In this document: positions 15,001-22,834 of the stretch, one piece after another
How the letters are laid out: every line of letters begins with the position of its first letter
Position numbering within the stretch: the first letter of the stretch is position 1
Notes under the pieces: generated by a model
Database searches by the model: none
What the model saw: the letters and a program-made list of their open reading frames with translations, nothing else
Told to the model about the DNA's origin: nothing
NCBI RefSeq assembly: GCF_001500065.1
Contig: NZ_LQIN01000051.1
Span: forward strand, 62,001-126,000
From: Mycobacterium sp. IS-3022
GTDB lineage: Bacteria; Actinomycetota; Actinomycetes; Mycobacteriales; Mycobacteriaceae
Direction of reading: 5' to 3'
DNA length: 64,000 bases
Position numbers and translations under genes: made by a program

Positions 15001-15621
15001 CTAGAAGATCAGCCCCGTTGCTCGACTGGTGGCCGCGGCGAAGCGGTTCTGCACGTCCTCCCAGTTCACGACGTTCCAGAACGCCTTGACGTAGTCGGCC
15101 TTCACGTTCTTGTACTGCAGGTAGTACGCGTGCTCCCACATGTCGACCTGGAGCAGCGGAATGATGCCCAGCGGCACGTTGGCCTGCTGGTCGTAGAGCT
15201 GAAAGGTGAGCAACCGCTGACCCAGGGTGTCGTAACCGAGCACCGCCCACCCCGAGCCCTGCAACCCGTTGGCCGCCGCCGCGAACTGCGCCTGGAACTT
15301 GTCGAACGACCCGAACTGGTCGTCGATCGCGGCACCGAGTTCGCCGGTCGGCTTGTCGCCGCCGTTCGGCGAGAGGTTCTTCCACCAGATCGTGTGGTTG
15401 ACGTGCCCACCGAGGTGAAAAGCGAGGTTCTTCTCGTTGAGGAAGATCGCCGCATGGTCGCCGTTGGCGCGCGCTTCCTCGAGCTTGGCGATCGCGTCGT
15501 TGACACCCTTGACATAGGTGGCGTGGTGCTTGCTGTGGTGAATCTCGTTGATCTGCCCCGAGATATGCGGCTCCAGGGCGCCGTAGTCGTAGTCAAGGTC
15601 AGGCAGGGTGTACTCGGCCAT
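15001..15621 (-). CDS. sodA: Superoxide dismutase, manganese type
   Basis: 206-residue Fe/Mn superoxide dismutase. The metal ligands H28, H76, D160 and H164 are in place (HSKHHATYVKGVNDA, GGHVNHTIWW, DMWEHAYYLQY). Residue 145 is Gln (YDQQANVPLG). In M. tuberculosis it is His, and the H145Q change is known to switch the enzyme from Fe to Mn, so this enzyme is predicted to use Mn, as in M. smegmatis. No signal peptide is present; mycobacterial SodA is exported by the accessory SecA2 route. The gene is not near sodA's usual position in M. smegmatis, fitting an accessory block between tRNA-Ala and the acetyltransferase gene. Shine-Dalgarno AAGGAAG precedes the ATG. Confidence 0.95.
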   Translation of the reverse strand: MAEYTLPDLDYDYGALEPHISGQINEIHHSKHHATYVKGVNDAIAKLEEARANGDHAAIFLNEKNLAFHLGGHVNHTIWWKNLSPNGGDKPTGELGAAIDDQFGSFDKFQAQFAAAANGLQGSGWAVLGYDTLGQRLLTFQLYDQQANVPLGIIPLLQVDMWEHAYYLQYKNVKADYVKAFWNVVNWEDVQNRFAAATSRATGLIF

Positions 15622-15856
15622 TGGGCTTCCTTTCTGATCTGCAGTCGTAGCCTATGGCGGCAATCTATACCTGTCTACCTGTTCAGATGTTGTGATATCC
15701 TGTGACGCGCGGGCGGCCGTGGACGACATCGATGCAGCACATCATGTAGCGACTTGTCTTCCGGCGGGTGGCGAAGTACCACGGCCGGCCCGCTCCACAT
15801 CCGCCGAGCGGCGCCCTTCCTTGCCCGACGCGACGATCAGCCCGTAGCCTCAGATC

Positions 15857-16855
15857 GTGGCCGGTCCGACCGGCGTCCGCGCCGATGAACTCACCGCGTT
15901 GGAAGTTTTCGGTGGCTATCGGGCCGAGGCCCTGGTTCCGCTGGCGGCCCAACTGAGTCCGCTCAACGCCGCCGCGGGGCAGGTGCTCATGCATCAAGGC
16001 GAACTCGCGGTGTCCTTCCTGCTGATCGGCTCCGGCGAGGCCGAGGTCACGCACGTCGGAGACGACGGGCACGACACCGTCGCCAAGCTGACGGCGGGGA
16101 TGATCGTCGGCGAGATCGCGCTGCTGCGTGACACGGCGCGCACCGCGACCGTCATCGCCACCCAGCCCGTGCGCGGATGGGTGGGGGGACGTGAAGCGTT
16201 CGCCACGCTGCTCGAGATCCCGGGCATGCTCGACCGGCTGCTGAGCACCGCCCGACAGCGTCTCGCCGCCTATGTCAACCCCATCCCGATCCGGCTACGG
16301 GACGAAACCAAGCTGTGGTTGCGGCCGGTATTGCCCGGTGACAACGAACGCACTTCGAAAGGCCCCGTCGAATTCTCCAGCGAGACGCTGTACCGACGGT
16401 TTCAATCGGTTCGTGTTCCGAGCAAGTCGCTGATGCGCTATCTGTTCGAGGTCGACTACGACCACCACTTCGTCTGGGTGATGACCGACGGTCCCGACGG
16501 CCCGGTCGTCGCGGACGGGCGCTTCGTGCGTGACGAGAAGGATCTCGCCGTTGCCGAGGTGGCATTCATCGTCGCCGACGCCTATCAGAACAAAGGCGTC
16601 GGAACGCTCCTCATGGGGGCGCTCGCGATCGCCGCGAATTTCCATGGCGTGCAACGATTCACCGCGCGTGTGCTCTCCGACAACTATCCCATGCGCAGCA
16701 TCCTGACCCGCTTCGGCGCGCACTGGCAGCGCGACGACCTCGGGGTGGTCACCACCACCATCGAGGTACCGCGCCCGCCCAACCCGCCGTTCTCGGCCGA
16801 GCTGACCAAACAGATCCGCGGCGCGGCGTCTCAGGTCGTGCGGGCGGTCGGCTGA
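15857..16855 (+). CDS. cAMP-dependent protein lysine acetyltransferase (KATms/Rv0998-like)
   Basis: 332-residue fusion of a cyclic-nucleotide-binding domain (about 15-135) and a GNAT acetyltransferase (about 150-320). The phosphate-binding cassette GEIALLRDTARTA is at 85-97. In the GNAT part E234 (AVAEVAF) matches the catalytic Glu of the family and QNKGVG at 244-249 is the acetyl-CoA loop. In mycobacteria cAMP relieves autoinhibition and the enzyme acetylates lysines of acyl-CoA synthetases and the universal stress protein, linking cAMP to acetate and propionate metabolism. GTG start at 15857. The stop overlaps the next start by one base (TGATG), so the two genes are co-translated. Confidence 0.93.
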   Translation: MAGPTGVRADELTALEVFGGYRAEALVPLAAQLSPLNAAAGQVLMHQGELAVSFLLIGSGEAEVTHVGDDGHDTVAKLTAGMIVGEIALLRDTARTATVIATQPVRGWVGGREAFATLLEIPGMLDRLLSTARQRLAAYVNPIPIRLRDETKLWLRPVLPGDNERTSKGPVEFSSETLYRRFQSVRVPSKSLMRYLFEVDYDHHFVWVMTDGPDGPVVADGRFVRDEKDLAVAEVAFIVADAYQNKGVGTLLMGALAIAANFHGVQRFTARVLSDNYPMRSILTRFGAHWQRDDLGVVTTTIEVPRPPNPPFSAELTKQIRGAASQVVRAVG

Positions 16856-17685
16856 TGCGCGTGCCGTTGTCAAAGGACACCCGACTGTGCATCTCGCTAT
16901 CGGGCCGACCGACCAACATCGGGACCCGGTTCCACAACTACCTGTACGACCTTCTCGGGCTCGACTTCATCTACAAGGCGTGCACCACAACGGATATCGC
17001 AGCAGCGATCGGGGGTGTGCGGGCGCTCGGTATCCGCGGCTGTTCGGTTTCGATGCCGTTCAAACAAGACGTGCTGGCGCTCGTCGACGAGGTCGAACAG
17101 TCGGCCCAGTCGATCCGCGCCGTCAACACGATCGTCAACGACCTGTCCGTGCCCGGCGGCAGGCTCACCGCATCGAACACCGACTACCTTGCGGTGCAAC
17201 GCCTCATCGCCGAGAACGGGCTGCAGCCGGCACAGTCGATGCTCATTTACGGCAGCGGCGGGATGGCCAGTGCCGTCGGCGCCGCATTCCGCGACCTGGG
17301 ATTCGTCCACGGCACGATCGCGGCGAGAAATGCCGAGACCGGTCGTTCGCTGGCCGACCGTCTGGGCTACGACTACGTCGCCGACATCGGCTCGCGCGAC
17401 GCCGACGTACTCGTCAACGTCACGCCGATCGGAATGGCCGGTGCGCCCGAGGCGAGCGAGAAGCCCTTCGACGACGCCGCGATCGCCAAGGCGCACCACG
17501 TCTTCGATGTGGTCGCGATGCCCTCCGAGACACCGCTCATCAAGGCGGCGCGCAAGGCGGGTGTCGCGGTGATCACCGGCGCGGAGGTGATCGCACTGCA
17601 GGCCGCCGAGCAGTTCGAGCGCTACACCGGCATACGGCCGACCGACGAACAGATCATGGCCGCCTCCGCGGTGTCACGCGCCTGA
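16855..17685 (+). CDS. Shikimate dehydrogenase family protein
   Basis: 276-residue protein of the AroE/YdiB fold. N-terminal substrate domain: SLSGRPTNIGTRFHNYLYDLLGL and CSVSMPFKQDVLALVD (Lys of the shikimate site). The middle holds NTIVND and SNTDYLA. The NAD(P) domain carries GSGGMASAVGAAF instead of the classical GAGGA, and ends with GAEVIALQAAEQFERYTG. Such non-canonical AroE proteins may act on quinate, shikimate or amino-shikimate; the canonical aroE lies elsewhere in mycobacteria. Start ATG overlaps the acetyltransferase stop by one base. Substrate is uncertain. Confidence 0.82.
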   Translation: MRVPLSKDTRLCISLSGRPTNIGTRFHNYLYDLLGLDFIYKACTTTDIAAAIGGVRALGIRGCSVSMPFKQDVLALVDEVEQSAQSIRAVNTIVNDLSVPGGRLTASNTDYLAVQRLIAENGLQPAQSMLIYGSGGMASAVGAAFRDLGFVHGTIAARNAETGRSLADRLGYDYVADIGSRDADVLVNVTPIGMAGAPEASEKPFDDAAIAKAHHVFDVVAMPSETPLIKAARKAGVAVITGAEVIALQAAEQFERYTGIRPTDEQIMAASAVSRA

Positions 17686-17686
17686 G

Positions 17687-18394
17687 TCAGGGCGTGATGG
17701 TGGTCTGCTCGTCGATGACCGACGTGGCATCCATCAGCGCGCCCATCTGGTCCTCGCGGCCGTCGGCGTTGAGTTGTAGGACGAACAGCCCGCCCTGACC
17801 GGGTATCACGACCGTCTTCTGAGCGATCGCCCGCAAGACACCGTCCTTGGTGTACGTGCCGCCGATCTGCACCGCCTCGAAGCCGGAGAGGGTGGATGGC
17901 GAACCTTCCTCGGCCCCTTCATATTCGGGCAGGTTCTTGATCTCGTTCGGGGCGAATTCGAGGATCTTGGCCGGGTCGACGTTGCCGGTCAATTTCGACA
18001 CCAACGCGATGACGGTCGGGGGATCCTGTGCCATTGCGGGGTCATCGGAAATGATTGCGCCGTATGCCCATTCGGGTGCACGGGGGCCGGCATCACTCCA
18101 GCCGGGGGGAAACGGCAGATCGATGGTCGGCGCACCGGGATCGCCGCGTCTGACGGGGGTTTCGATGATCCCGTTGTCCCGGATGTACTCGACGATCGTG
18201 TAGTTCGCGCCCGTGGCCTTCGCCGACCCGGGCGGCGGGGCGGCCGAAGCCTCCGTCGTGCCGGCAGCCGATGTGCCGGTTTCCTCCGAGGTCGTCGCCG
18301 ACTCGCTCTTGGTGTCCGATCCACATCCGGCCAGCCCGAGGCCGAGTGCGACGGCCGCAACCGCGATGATTCCGGCCCGCATCGAACTGCTCAT
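17687..18394 (-). CDS. LpqN/LpqT-family lipoprotein
   Basis: 235-residue exported lipoprotein. The signal peptide ends in the lipobox LAGC, so Cys is acylated and the protein is anchored to the outer face of the membrane. A Ser/Thr/Ala linker follows, then a single LpqN-type domain (TIDLPFPPGWSDAG onwards to DEQTTITP). M. tuberculosis LpqN binds cell-wall mycolate machinery; the precise role of this paralogue is unknown. The ATG at 18394 is chosen because GGAGGAG lies 4 bases upstream; the frame extends four codons further without a Shine-Dalgarno. Convergent with the shikimate-dehydrogenase-like gene, one base apart. A second family member (lpqT) lies at 44862. Confidence 0.86.
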   Translation of the reverse strand: MSSSMRAGIIAVAAVALGLGLAGCGSDTKSESATTSEETGTSAAGTTEASAAPPPGSAKATGANYTIVEYIRDNGIIETPVRRGDPGAPTIDLPFPPGWSDAGPRAPEWAYGAIISDDPAMAQDPPTVIALVSKLTGNVDPAKILEFAPNEIKNLPEYEGAEEGSPSTLSGFEAVQIGGTYTKDGVLRAIAQKTVVIPGQGGLFVLQLNADGREDQMGALMDATSVIDEQTTITP

Positions 18395-18583
18395 TCGCTC
18401 CTCCAACGGTTTGATCTGCGCCGTAGCCTACGGGCGCCATCCATCGCATGCAGGCAAACTCCATTCGGCAGCCGCTTCCCGGCGGCAAACCTCCGGAAAA
18501 ACTTTGCTGAGACAGTCCGAGATGGTTAGCTGTCTGCAGACTGTGTGGGGGCAACGGCCGTGGTGTCGGAAGGGGAACGCGCG

Positions 18584-20365
18584 ATGTCGTCCGATGGTGC
18601 GCGAATGAAGACAGCGCTGCGTTCGCTTGGTGCGATGTGCCTGGCTGTGCTCGCGGCCATCGTCCTGGTCGTCGCGTGGACGGCCGCGACCGCGGTGCAG
18701 TTGGCAGCGAGCGCGCTGATCATGGGCGGAACAGAACACCCGTTGAGCTCCCCGCCCGATGACCCGGCCTTCATCAGCGAGTACTTGGACGACGCCGTCA
18801 CCTTCTTCATCAATCCGGCGGCTGGCTCGCCCACCGGTCCCGGGCACCCGCCGATCGACGACGTCGACCGCAACGTCTATGCCGTCGTCTATCCCGCTCA
18901 GTTCTTTCCTGTGTTCGGCACCAAGACCTTCGACGCCTCCGTCCGCGAGGGTGTGCTGAGCCTGGACGGTTGCGTTCGCGGAGGGGCGTCCTGTGTCTAC
19001 AACGAGGACGCCAGTTACAGCGTCGACCCGAATCTGCCGACGCCCCCGCCGACGCTTCCGGCGCCTCCTGCGGATGAGGACTACGTCATCTTCGGCTACT
19101 CGCAAAGCGCCGTGGTCGCGTCCCTGGTGAAGCGGGGCTTGATCACCACTCCGAGGGCTGGGGAGGACCCGGGGGAGACGTCGTTCTTTCTGCTGGCCAA
19201 CCCGATGCGGCCCAACGGCGGCATCCTGGCGCGAGGACCCGAAGGACTGACGATTCCGATCCTCGGCGTGACCTTCCACGGCGCGACCCCGACGAACACC
19301 TGCGAGCAGGCGGGCGGGCCGTGTATGCCGACGGTCGACCTCGCGGCGCAGTACGACGGTCTCGGCGGTGATGCGCCTGCCAGCCTCACCAACGTGCTGG
19401 CCATCCTCAACGCCGTCGCGGGCTATTACTACCTCCACGGCGATCTGCAGAACGCGGACTTCGACGATGCGCTCTACCAGGGCAGCCACGGCGACACCGA
19501 CTACTACCTCTACCCGACGAAGCGGCTGCCTATCTTGATGCCGTTCGAGGGTGTGGTCCCGTCGCCGGTCTTGACGCTTCTGGACGCGCCGCTTCGCGTG
19601 CTGATCGAGGGTGCGTACGCGCGTGACGTCAACCCCGGCGTCGGGACGAAAGTGGGCCTGCTTCCGTTCCGGAATCCGATCCAGACGGCGCTCAATCTCG
19701 TGGCGGCGATTCCGACCGGTATCGACGACGCGCTCGCCGAGATTGCCGGAGATCCGACGTTCCGCCCGCTGGGCACGCAGCCGACCACCAGCCCCTTCGG
19801 TGTCGGCGGGCCGGACCTGCCACCGCCGCTCGACGAGAGCGACATGCGGATGTCGATGTCGTGGTCAGCTGAGGGCGACGACGAAATGGGCGGAACGGTT
19901 GTCGACGATGGCCAACCGGCCGTCGACGAGCCCGAACCCGCGGGAGAGGCGCTCGGTCACGATACCGCCGGCGACAAGCCGCTCGACATCGTCGAGAAGC
20001 CGGCCGACACGGTCGAGGAGAAGCCCCTCGGCACGGTCGAGGAGAAGCCCCTCGACACGGTCGAGGAAAAGACGACACTCGACGAGGATGAGACTCCAGT
20101 CGATACTCCAGTCGATGAGGAAGAGGTCGTTGATCAATCGGGCGACGAGGAAGCTGAAGACGACCCCCTCGAGACGGAAACACCTCAGGTGCGCACCAAA
20201 CCCGACAATCCCAAGGTGCGCGGCCCCATCCAGTTTGATTCACAGAACAAGGCGGGGGCCGAGCCCAGTGACGACCCCGACGCCGACGGCACGCCTACCA
20301 CCGAGACGGAAAAGGATCCCGGCGACGACGCGGCCGACGGGTCCGAAGGGGAGGCCGCCGCGTAA
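18584..20365 (+). CDS. PE-PPE-domain serine hydrolase with acidic repeat tail
   Basis: About 593-residue protein. An N-terminal hydrophobic segment (about 9-45) works as signal anchor. It is followed by a PE-PPE (PF08237-type) alpha/beta-hydrolase domain, with GYSQS nucleophile motif at about 171-175 and paired cysteines, without any PE or PPE domain. In M. tuberculosis such domains show esterase or thioesterase activity on the cell surface. From about residue 410 the sequence turns acidic and low-complexity, with repeats of the type EKPLDTVE near 20010-20070. The ATG at 18584 follows GGAAGGGGAA; a GTG 39 bases upstream is possible. Divergent from the LpqN-like gene. Confidence 0.85.
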   Translation: MSSDGARMKTALRSLGAMCLAVLAAIVLVVAWTAATAVQLAASALIMGGTEHPLSSPPDDPAFISEYLDDAVTFFINPAAGSPTGPGHPPIDDVDRNVYAVVYPAQFFPVFGTKTFDASVREGVLSLDGCVRGGASCVYNEDASYSVDPNLPTPPPTLPAPPADEDYVIFGYSQSAVVASLVKRGLITTPRAGEDPGETSFFLLANPMRPNGGILARGPEGLTIPILGVTFHGATPTNTCEQAGGPCMPTVDLAAQYDGLGGDAPASLTNVLAILNAVAGYYYLHGDLQNADFDDALYQGSHGDTDYYLYPTKRLPILMPFEGVVPSPVLTLLDAPLRVLIEGAYARDVNPGVGTKVGLLPFRNPIQTALNLVAAIPTGIDDALAEIAGDPTFRPLGTQPTTSPFGVGGPDLPPPLDESDMRMSMSWSAEGDDEMGGTVVDDGQPAVDEPEPAGEALGHDTAGDKPLDIVEKPADTVEEKPLGTVEEKPLDTVEEKTTLDEDETPVDTPVDEEEVVDQSGDEEAEDDPLETETPQVRTKPDNPKVRGPIQFDSQNKAGAEPSDDPDADGTPTTETEKDPGDDAADGSEGEAAA

Positions 20366-21032
20366 CCGGGCGATCACCGGTCGCGGCGTCGCCGTGGCGG
20401 CGGTCCTGGCGATCTGCGCGGCCGCCTGTGGCGCACCGTCGGATCCGCCGGATCACGTGCCGTCTGCCGACGTGCCGCCGCAGATCAACCCGGCCCGAAT
20501 AGAGCGGGCCCGAAGTGAGCTTCCCGCCGGTTACGAGGTCTCCGACCTCGAGGGTCCGATCGGACCGATCACCGCATGGGGATACGGCGCGCAGTGGAGC
20601 ACCGAACCGCCGACCTGCGCTGCGCTGGTCGACCCCGCCGCCGGCGCCCCGAACACCAGCGGCTGGTCGGCATCGGGGCCGGGCGGAATCGTCTACGCCG
20701 CTGTCGCCGACGCAGCAGGACATGTCGACCCCGTGACAATCGACGAATGCGGGCGCTTCACCGTTGCGGGCGGGCGCACGACGGGGACTGTCACGCTCGG
20801 GCCCGCACCGGTCATCGACGACGCGCCGACGGTCGCGTTGGCCACGGCGAGCGCCACCGTCGTCGAAGGCGGTTCCGAAACTCGTTCGCACGCCGACACT
20901 GTCACCGCGTACCTCGGTGACCACGTCGCATTCGTCGCGGTCGTCACCGACCCCGGTTCGCCGAACCCGCAACTCGGCTCGGCCTTCGCCGCCACCTTGA
21001 TGAGGGAAACGGTGTCCGCGTTACGGGGTTGA
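20268..21032 (+). CDS. Putative lipoprotein, start uncertain
   Basis: Up to 254-residue exported protein. A hydrophobic stretch VAVAAVLAICAAAC followed by GAPSDPPDHV looks like a lipoprotein signal with an AAAC lipobox, then a beta-rich domain with two spaced cysteines (PPTCAALVDP, TIDECGRF). It resembles the following gene in length and layout, so both may be DUF5642-type surface lipoproteins. The start is a problem. The only ATG, GTG or TTG codons in frame near the signal are GTG 20268, 98 bp inside the previous gene, and GTG 20394 within the hydrophobic core. I list 20268; an unusual start near 20365 cannot be excluded. Confidence 0.62.
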   Translation: MTTPTPTARLPPRRKRIPATTRPTGPKGRPPRNRAITGRGVAVAAVLAICAAACGAPSDPPDHVPSADVPPQINPARIERARSELPAGYEVSDLEGPIGPITAWGYGAQWSTEPPTCAALVDPAAGAPNTSGWSASGPGGIVYAAVADAAGHVDPVTIDECGRFTVAGGRTTGTVTLGPAPVIDDAPTVALATASATVVEGGSETRSHADTVTAYLGDHVAFVAVVTDPGSPNPQLGSAFAATLMRETVSALRG

Positions 21033-21061
21033 GGCCGCATCCCCGGGTAGCCTGTGCGGCG

Positions 21062-21724
21062 ATGTCGAAGAGCCCGATGCTGGTGTTCGCATGCGCCGGC
21101 CTGCTCACCGCGTGTGCGACCGGCCAATCGGCCGACGATCTGTCGCGCGCCGACATCGTCCGCGTCAAGGACGTTCGGGCAAGCTTCGGACCCGGTTTCA
21201 CGGTCACCGACGTCGGGCCGACCGGCATCGACCCGCGGCTGCTCGGCCGACAAGCGCTGCCGCCGGGTATGAAGTTCGAACCGCCCGACTGCTCCTCGTT
21301 CGCGAATCAGCAGATGGTGCCCGAAGGCGCCAGGGGCAACATGGCGGCGACCACGGCCGAGGGTGAGGGCAACCGGTTCATCGCGATCGCGGTCGAGACC
21401 TCGGAGGCCGCTTCGGTCAATCCGCCGGCCGACAACTGCCGCAAGGTCGGCTTCGCCGGCGGCGCGGTGCGCGGTCTGGTCGAGGTCGTCGAGGCGCCGC
21501 AGATCGAGGGTGTCCAGACGTTGGGCACCCACCGCGTCGTGCAGACAATCGCGGACGGCAAGCCCCGCACCGGTGAGCTCTACAACTACCTCGCCAGTTT
21601 CGGTTCCTTCCTGGTGATCGTCACCGCTAACCCGTTGGTGCTGCCCGACAAGCCCGTCGCGAAGGTCGACACTCAACGCGCCCGCGACCTGCTGGTCGCC
21701 GCGGTGAAGGCGGTCCGGTCCTAG
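21062..21724 (+). CDS. DUF5642-like lipoprotein
   Basis: 220-residue putative lipoprotein. Signal peptide MSKSPMLVFACAGLLTAC ends in the lipobox LTAC, followed by ATGQSADDLSRADIV and a mixed alpha/beta domain with a cysteine pair (PPDCSSF, DNCRKVGF). It is the second of two similar exported proteins in tandem. The ATG at 21062 has no Shine-Dalgarno; TAGCCT lies 8 bases upstream, so it may be leaderless. The stop TAG shares CTAG with the stop of convergent alkB. Function unknown. Confidence 0.75.
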   Translation: MSKSPMLVFACAGLLTACATGQSADDLSRADIVRVKDVRASFGPGFTVTDVGPTGIDPRLLGRQALPPGMKFEPPDCSSFANQQMVPEGARGNMAATTAEGEGNRFIAIAVETSEAASVNPPADNCRKVGFAGGAVRGLVEVVEAPQIEGVQTLGTHRVVQTIADGKPRTGELYNYLASFGSFLVIVTANPLVLPDKPVAKVDTQRARDLLVAAVKAVRS

Positions 21725-22317
21725 CGCACGTCATGCGGACGGAACTGGATGCTGATGCGCGGGCCGACGGGTCGTGCCGTCTTCGGAATGGCGTGCTCCC
21801 AGGTGCGTTGACACGACCCGCCCATGACGAGCAGGTCACCGTGCCGGTGCTGCAGACGCAGCGATTTGCCGCCGCCACGAGGGCGCAACGCGAAAGTCCT
21901 TGTGGCGCCGAGCCCCACTATCGCGACCATGGTGTCCTCGGTGCTGCTGCGCCCGATGGTGTCGCCGTGCCAGGCGACGCTGTCGTTGCCGTCGCGGTAC
22001 AGACACAGCCCTGCGGTGGTGAACGGTTCGCCGAGTTCACCGGCGTAGGCGTCGTTGAGCCGACGGCGGAGCTGCTTGAGACGCGGATGCGGCGGCGGCT
22101 CGTCGACGAGGTTCACGAAGCAGACCAGCCGCGGCACGTCGACGACCCGGTCGTACATCGGCCTGCGCTCGGCGCGCCAGGGGACGACGTCGGACAGTTC
22201 CTCGAACAGCGCGTCGGCTTCGTCCAGCCACCCGGAGCGGAAGTCGATCCAGGCGCCATTGCCCAGATGGCGGCGTTCGGCGTGCTCGAACAGCGAGCTC
22301 TGCAGAGCCAGCTCCAT
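21721..22317 (-). CDS. alkB: AlkB-family 2-oxoglutarate/Fe(II) dioxygenase
   Basis: 198-residue AlkB-like enzyme. The iron triad is H117 and D119 (AWHGD) and H175 (WEHAIPK), and the 2-oxoglutarate Arg is R187 in RISIQFRP. Such enzymes remove methyl groups from alkylated DNA or RNA bases by oxidation. The position matches Rv1000c. No Ada gene is adjacent. It terminates on a CTAG shared with the convergent lipoprotein gene and lies 117 bp or less from soxR upstream on the same strand. Confidence 0.88.
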   Translation of the reverse strand: MELALQSSLFEHAERRHLGNGAWIDFRSGWLDEADALFEELSDVVPWRAERRPMYDRVVDVPRLVCFVNLVDEPPPHPRLKQLRRRLNDAYAGELGEPFTTAGLCLYRDGNDSVAWHGDTIGRSSTEDTMVAIVGLGATRTFALRPRGGGKSLRLQHRHGDLLVMGGSCQRTWEHAIPKTARPVGPRISIQFRPHDVR

Positions 22318-22353
22318 GTCCGCAATTCTATCGCACAGACGTTCGACTTCGAG

Positions 22354-22788
22354 TCACAGCCGCACCGCGCCCGGCCCCTGGTTGGCGAGCATGTCTCCGG
22401 GGTTGGTGAGCGCGCAGGTCTTCAGGCTCAGGCAGCCACAGCCGATGCAGCCGGCGAGGTTGTCCCGCAGGCGCTGCAGATGCAGGATGCGCTCGTCGAG
22501 ATCCTGCCGCCAGCCCGCCGACAGTTTCGCCCAGTCCTTGCTTGTCGGCACCCGGTCGGTGGGCAGGGTGGCCAGCGCTTCGCGGATGCGGGACAGCGGA
22601 ATGCCGAGCCGTTGCGACATCCGGATGAACGCGACCCGCCGCAACGTCTCCCGGGCGTAGCGGCGCTGGTTGCCGGTCGTGCGCCGGCTGTGGATGAGGC
22701 CTTCGCGCTCGTAGAAGTGCAGTGCCGAGACCGCAACACCGCTGCGAGCCGACATCTCGCCGGGAGTCAGCTCGTGAATCAACTCCAT
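22354..22788 (-). CDS. soxR: SoxR-type MerR regulator with [2Fe-2S] cysteine cluster
   Basis: 144-residue MerR-family activator. N-terminal winged helix (MSARSGVAVSALHFYEREGLI), long dimer helix, and near the C terminus the cluster motif C-x2-C-x-C-x5-C (C114, C117, C119, C125) that binds the redox-active [2Fe-2S] of SoxR. SoxR activates promoters with an over-long spacer when oxidised by redox-cycling compounds. Two ATGs are possible, 22788 and 22800. I choose 22788 because 22800 lies within the predicted SoxR box, leaving the box just upstream of the gene. The target could be soxR itself or the divergent arcA. Confidence 0.88.
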   Translation of the reverse strand: MELIHELTPGEMSARSGVAVSALHFYEREGLIHSRRTTGNQRRYARETLRRVAFIRMSQRLGIPLSRIREALATLPTDRVPTSKDWAKLSAGWRQDLDERILHLQRLRDNLAGCIGCGCLSLKTCALTNPGDMLANQGPGAVRL

Positions 22789-22790
22789 AA

Positions 22791-22808
22791 CATCAACCAT
22801 AGTTGAGG
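22791..22808. promoter_or_regulatory. Candidate SoxR box between soxR and arcA
   Basis: TCAAC-CATA-GTTGA (22793-22806) is a perfect inverted repeat. Its right half extended (TAGTTGAGG) matches the E. coli SoxR half-site AACTTGAGG closely. It lies directly before soxR and about 27 bp before arcA. Confidence 0.6.
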
Positions 22809-22834
22809 TGACCTCGCGGGTTACGGTGCTAGAT

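Noticed and set aside
11587..15856. Direct repeat of the tRNA-Ala 3' end as an att site for the ctpJ-sodA block
   Set aside because: Scanning the region I found no copy of the T-arm/acceptor sequence and no integrase gene.
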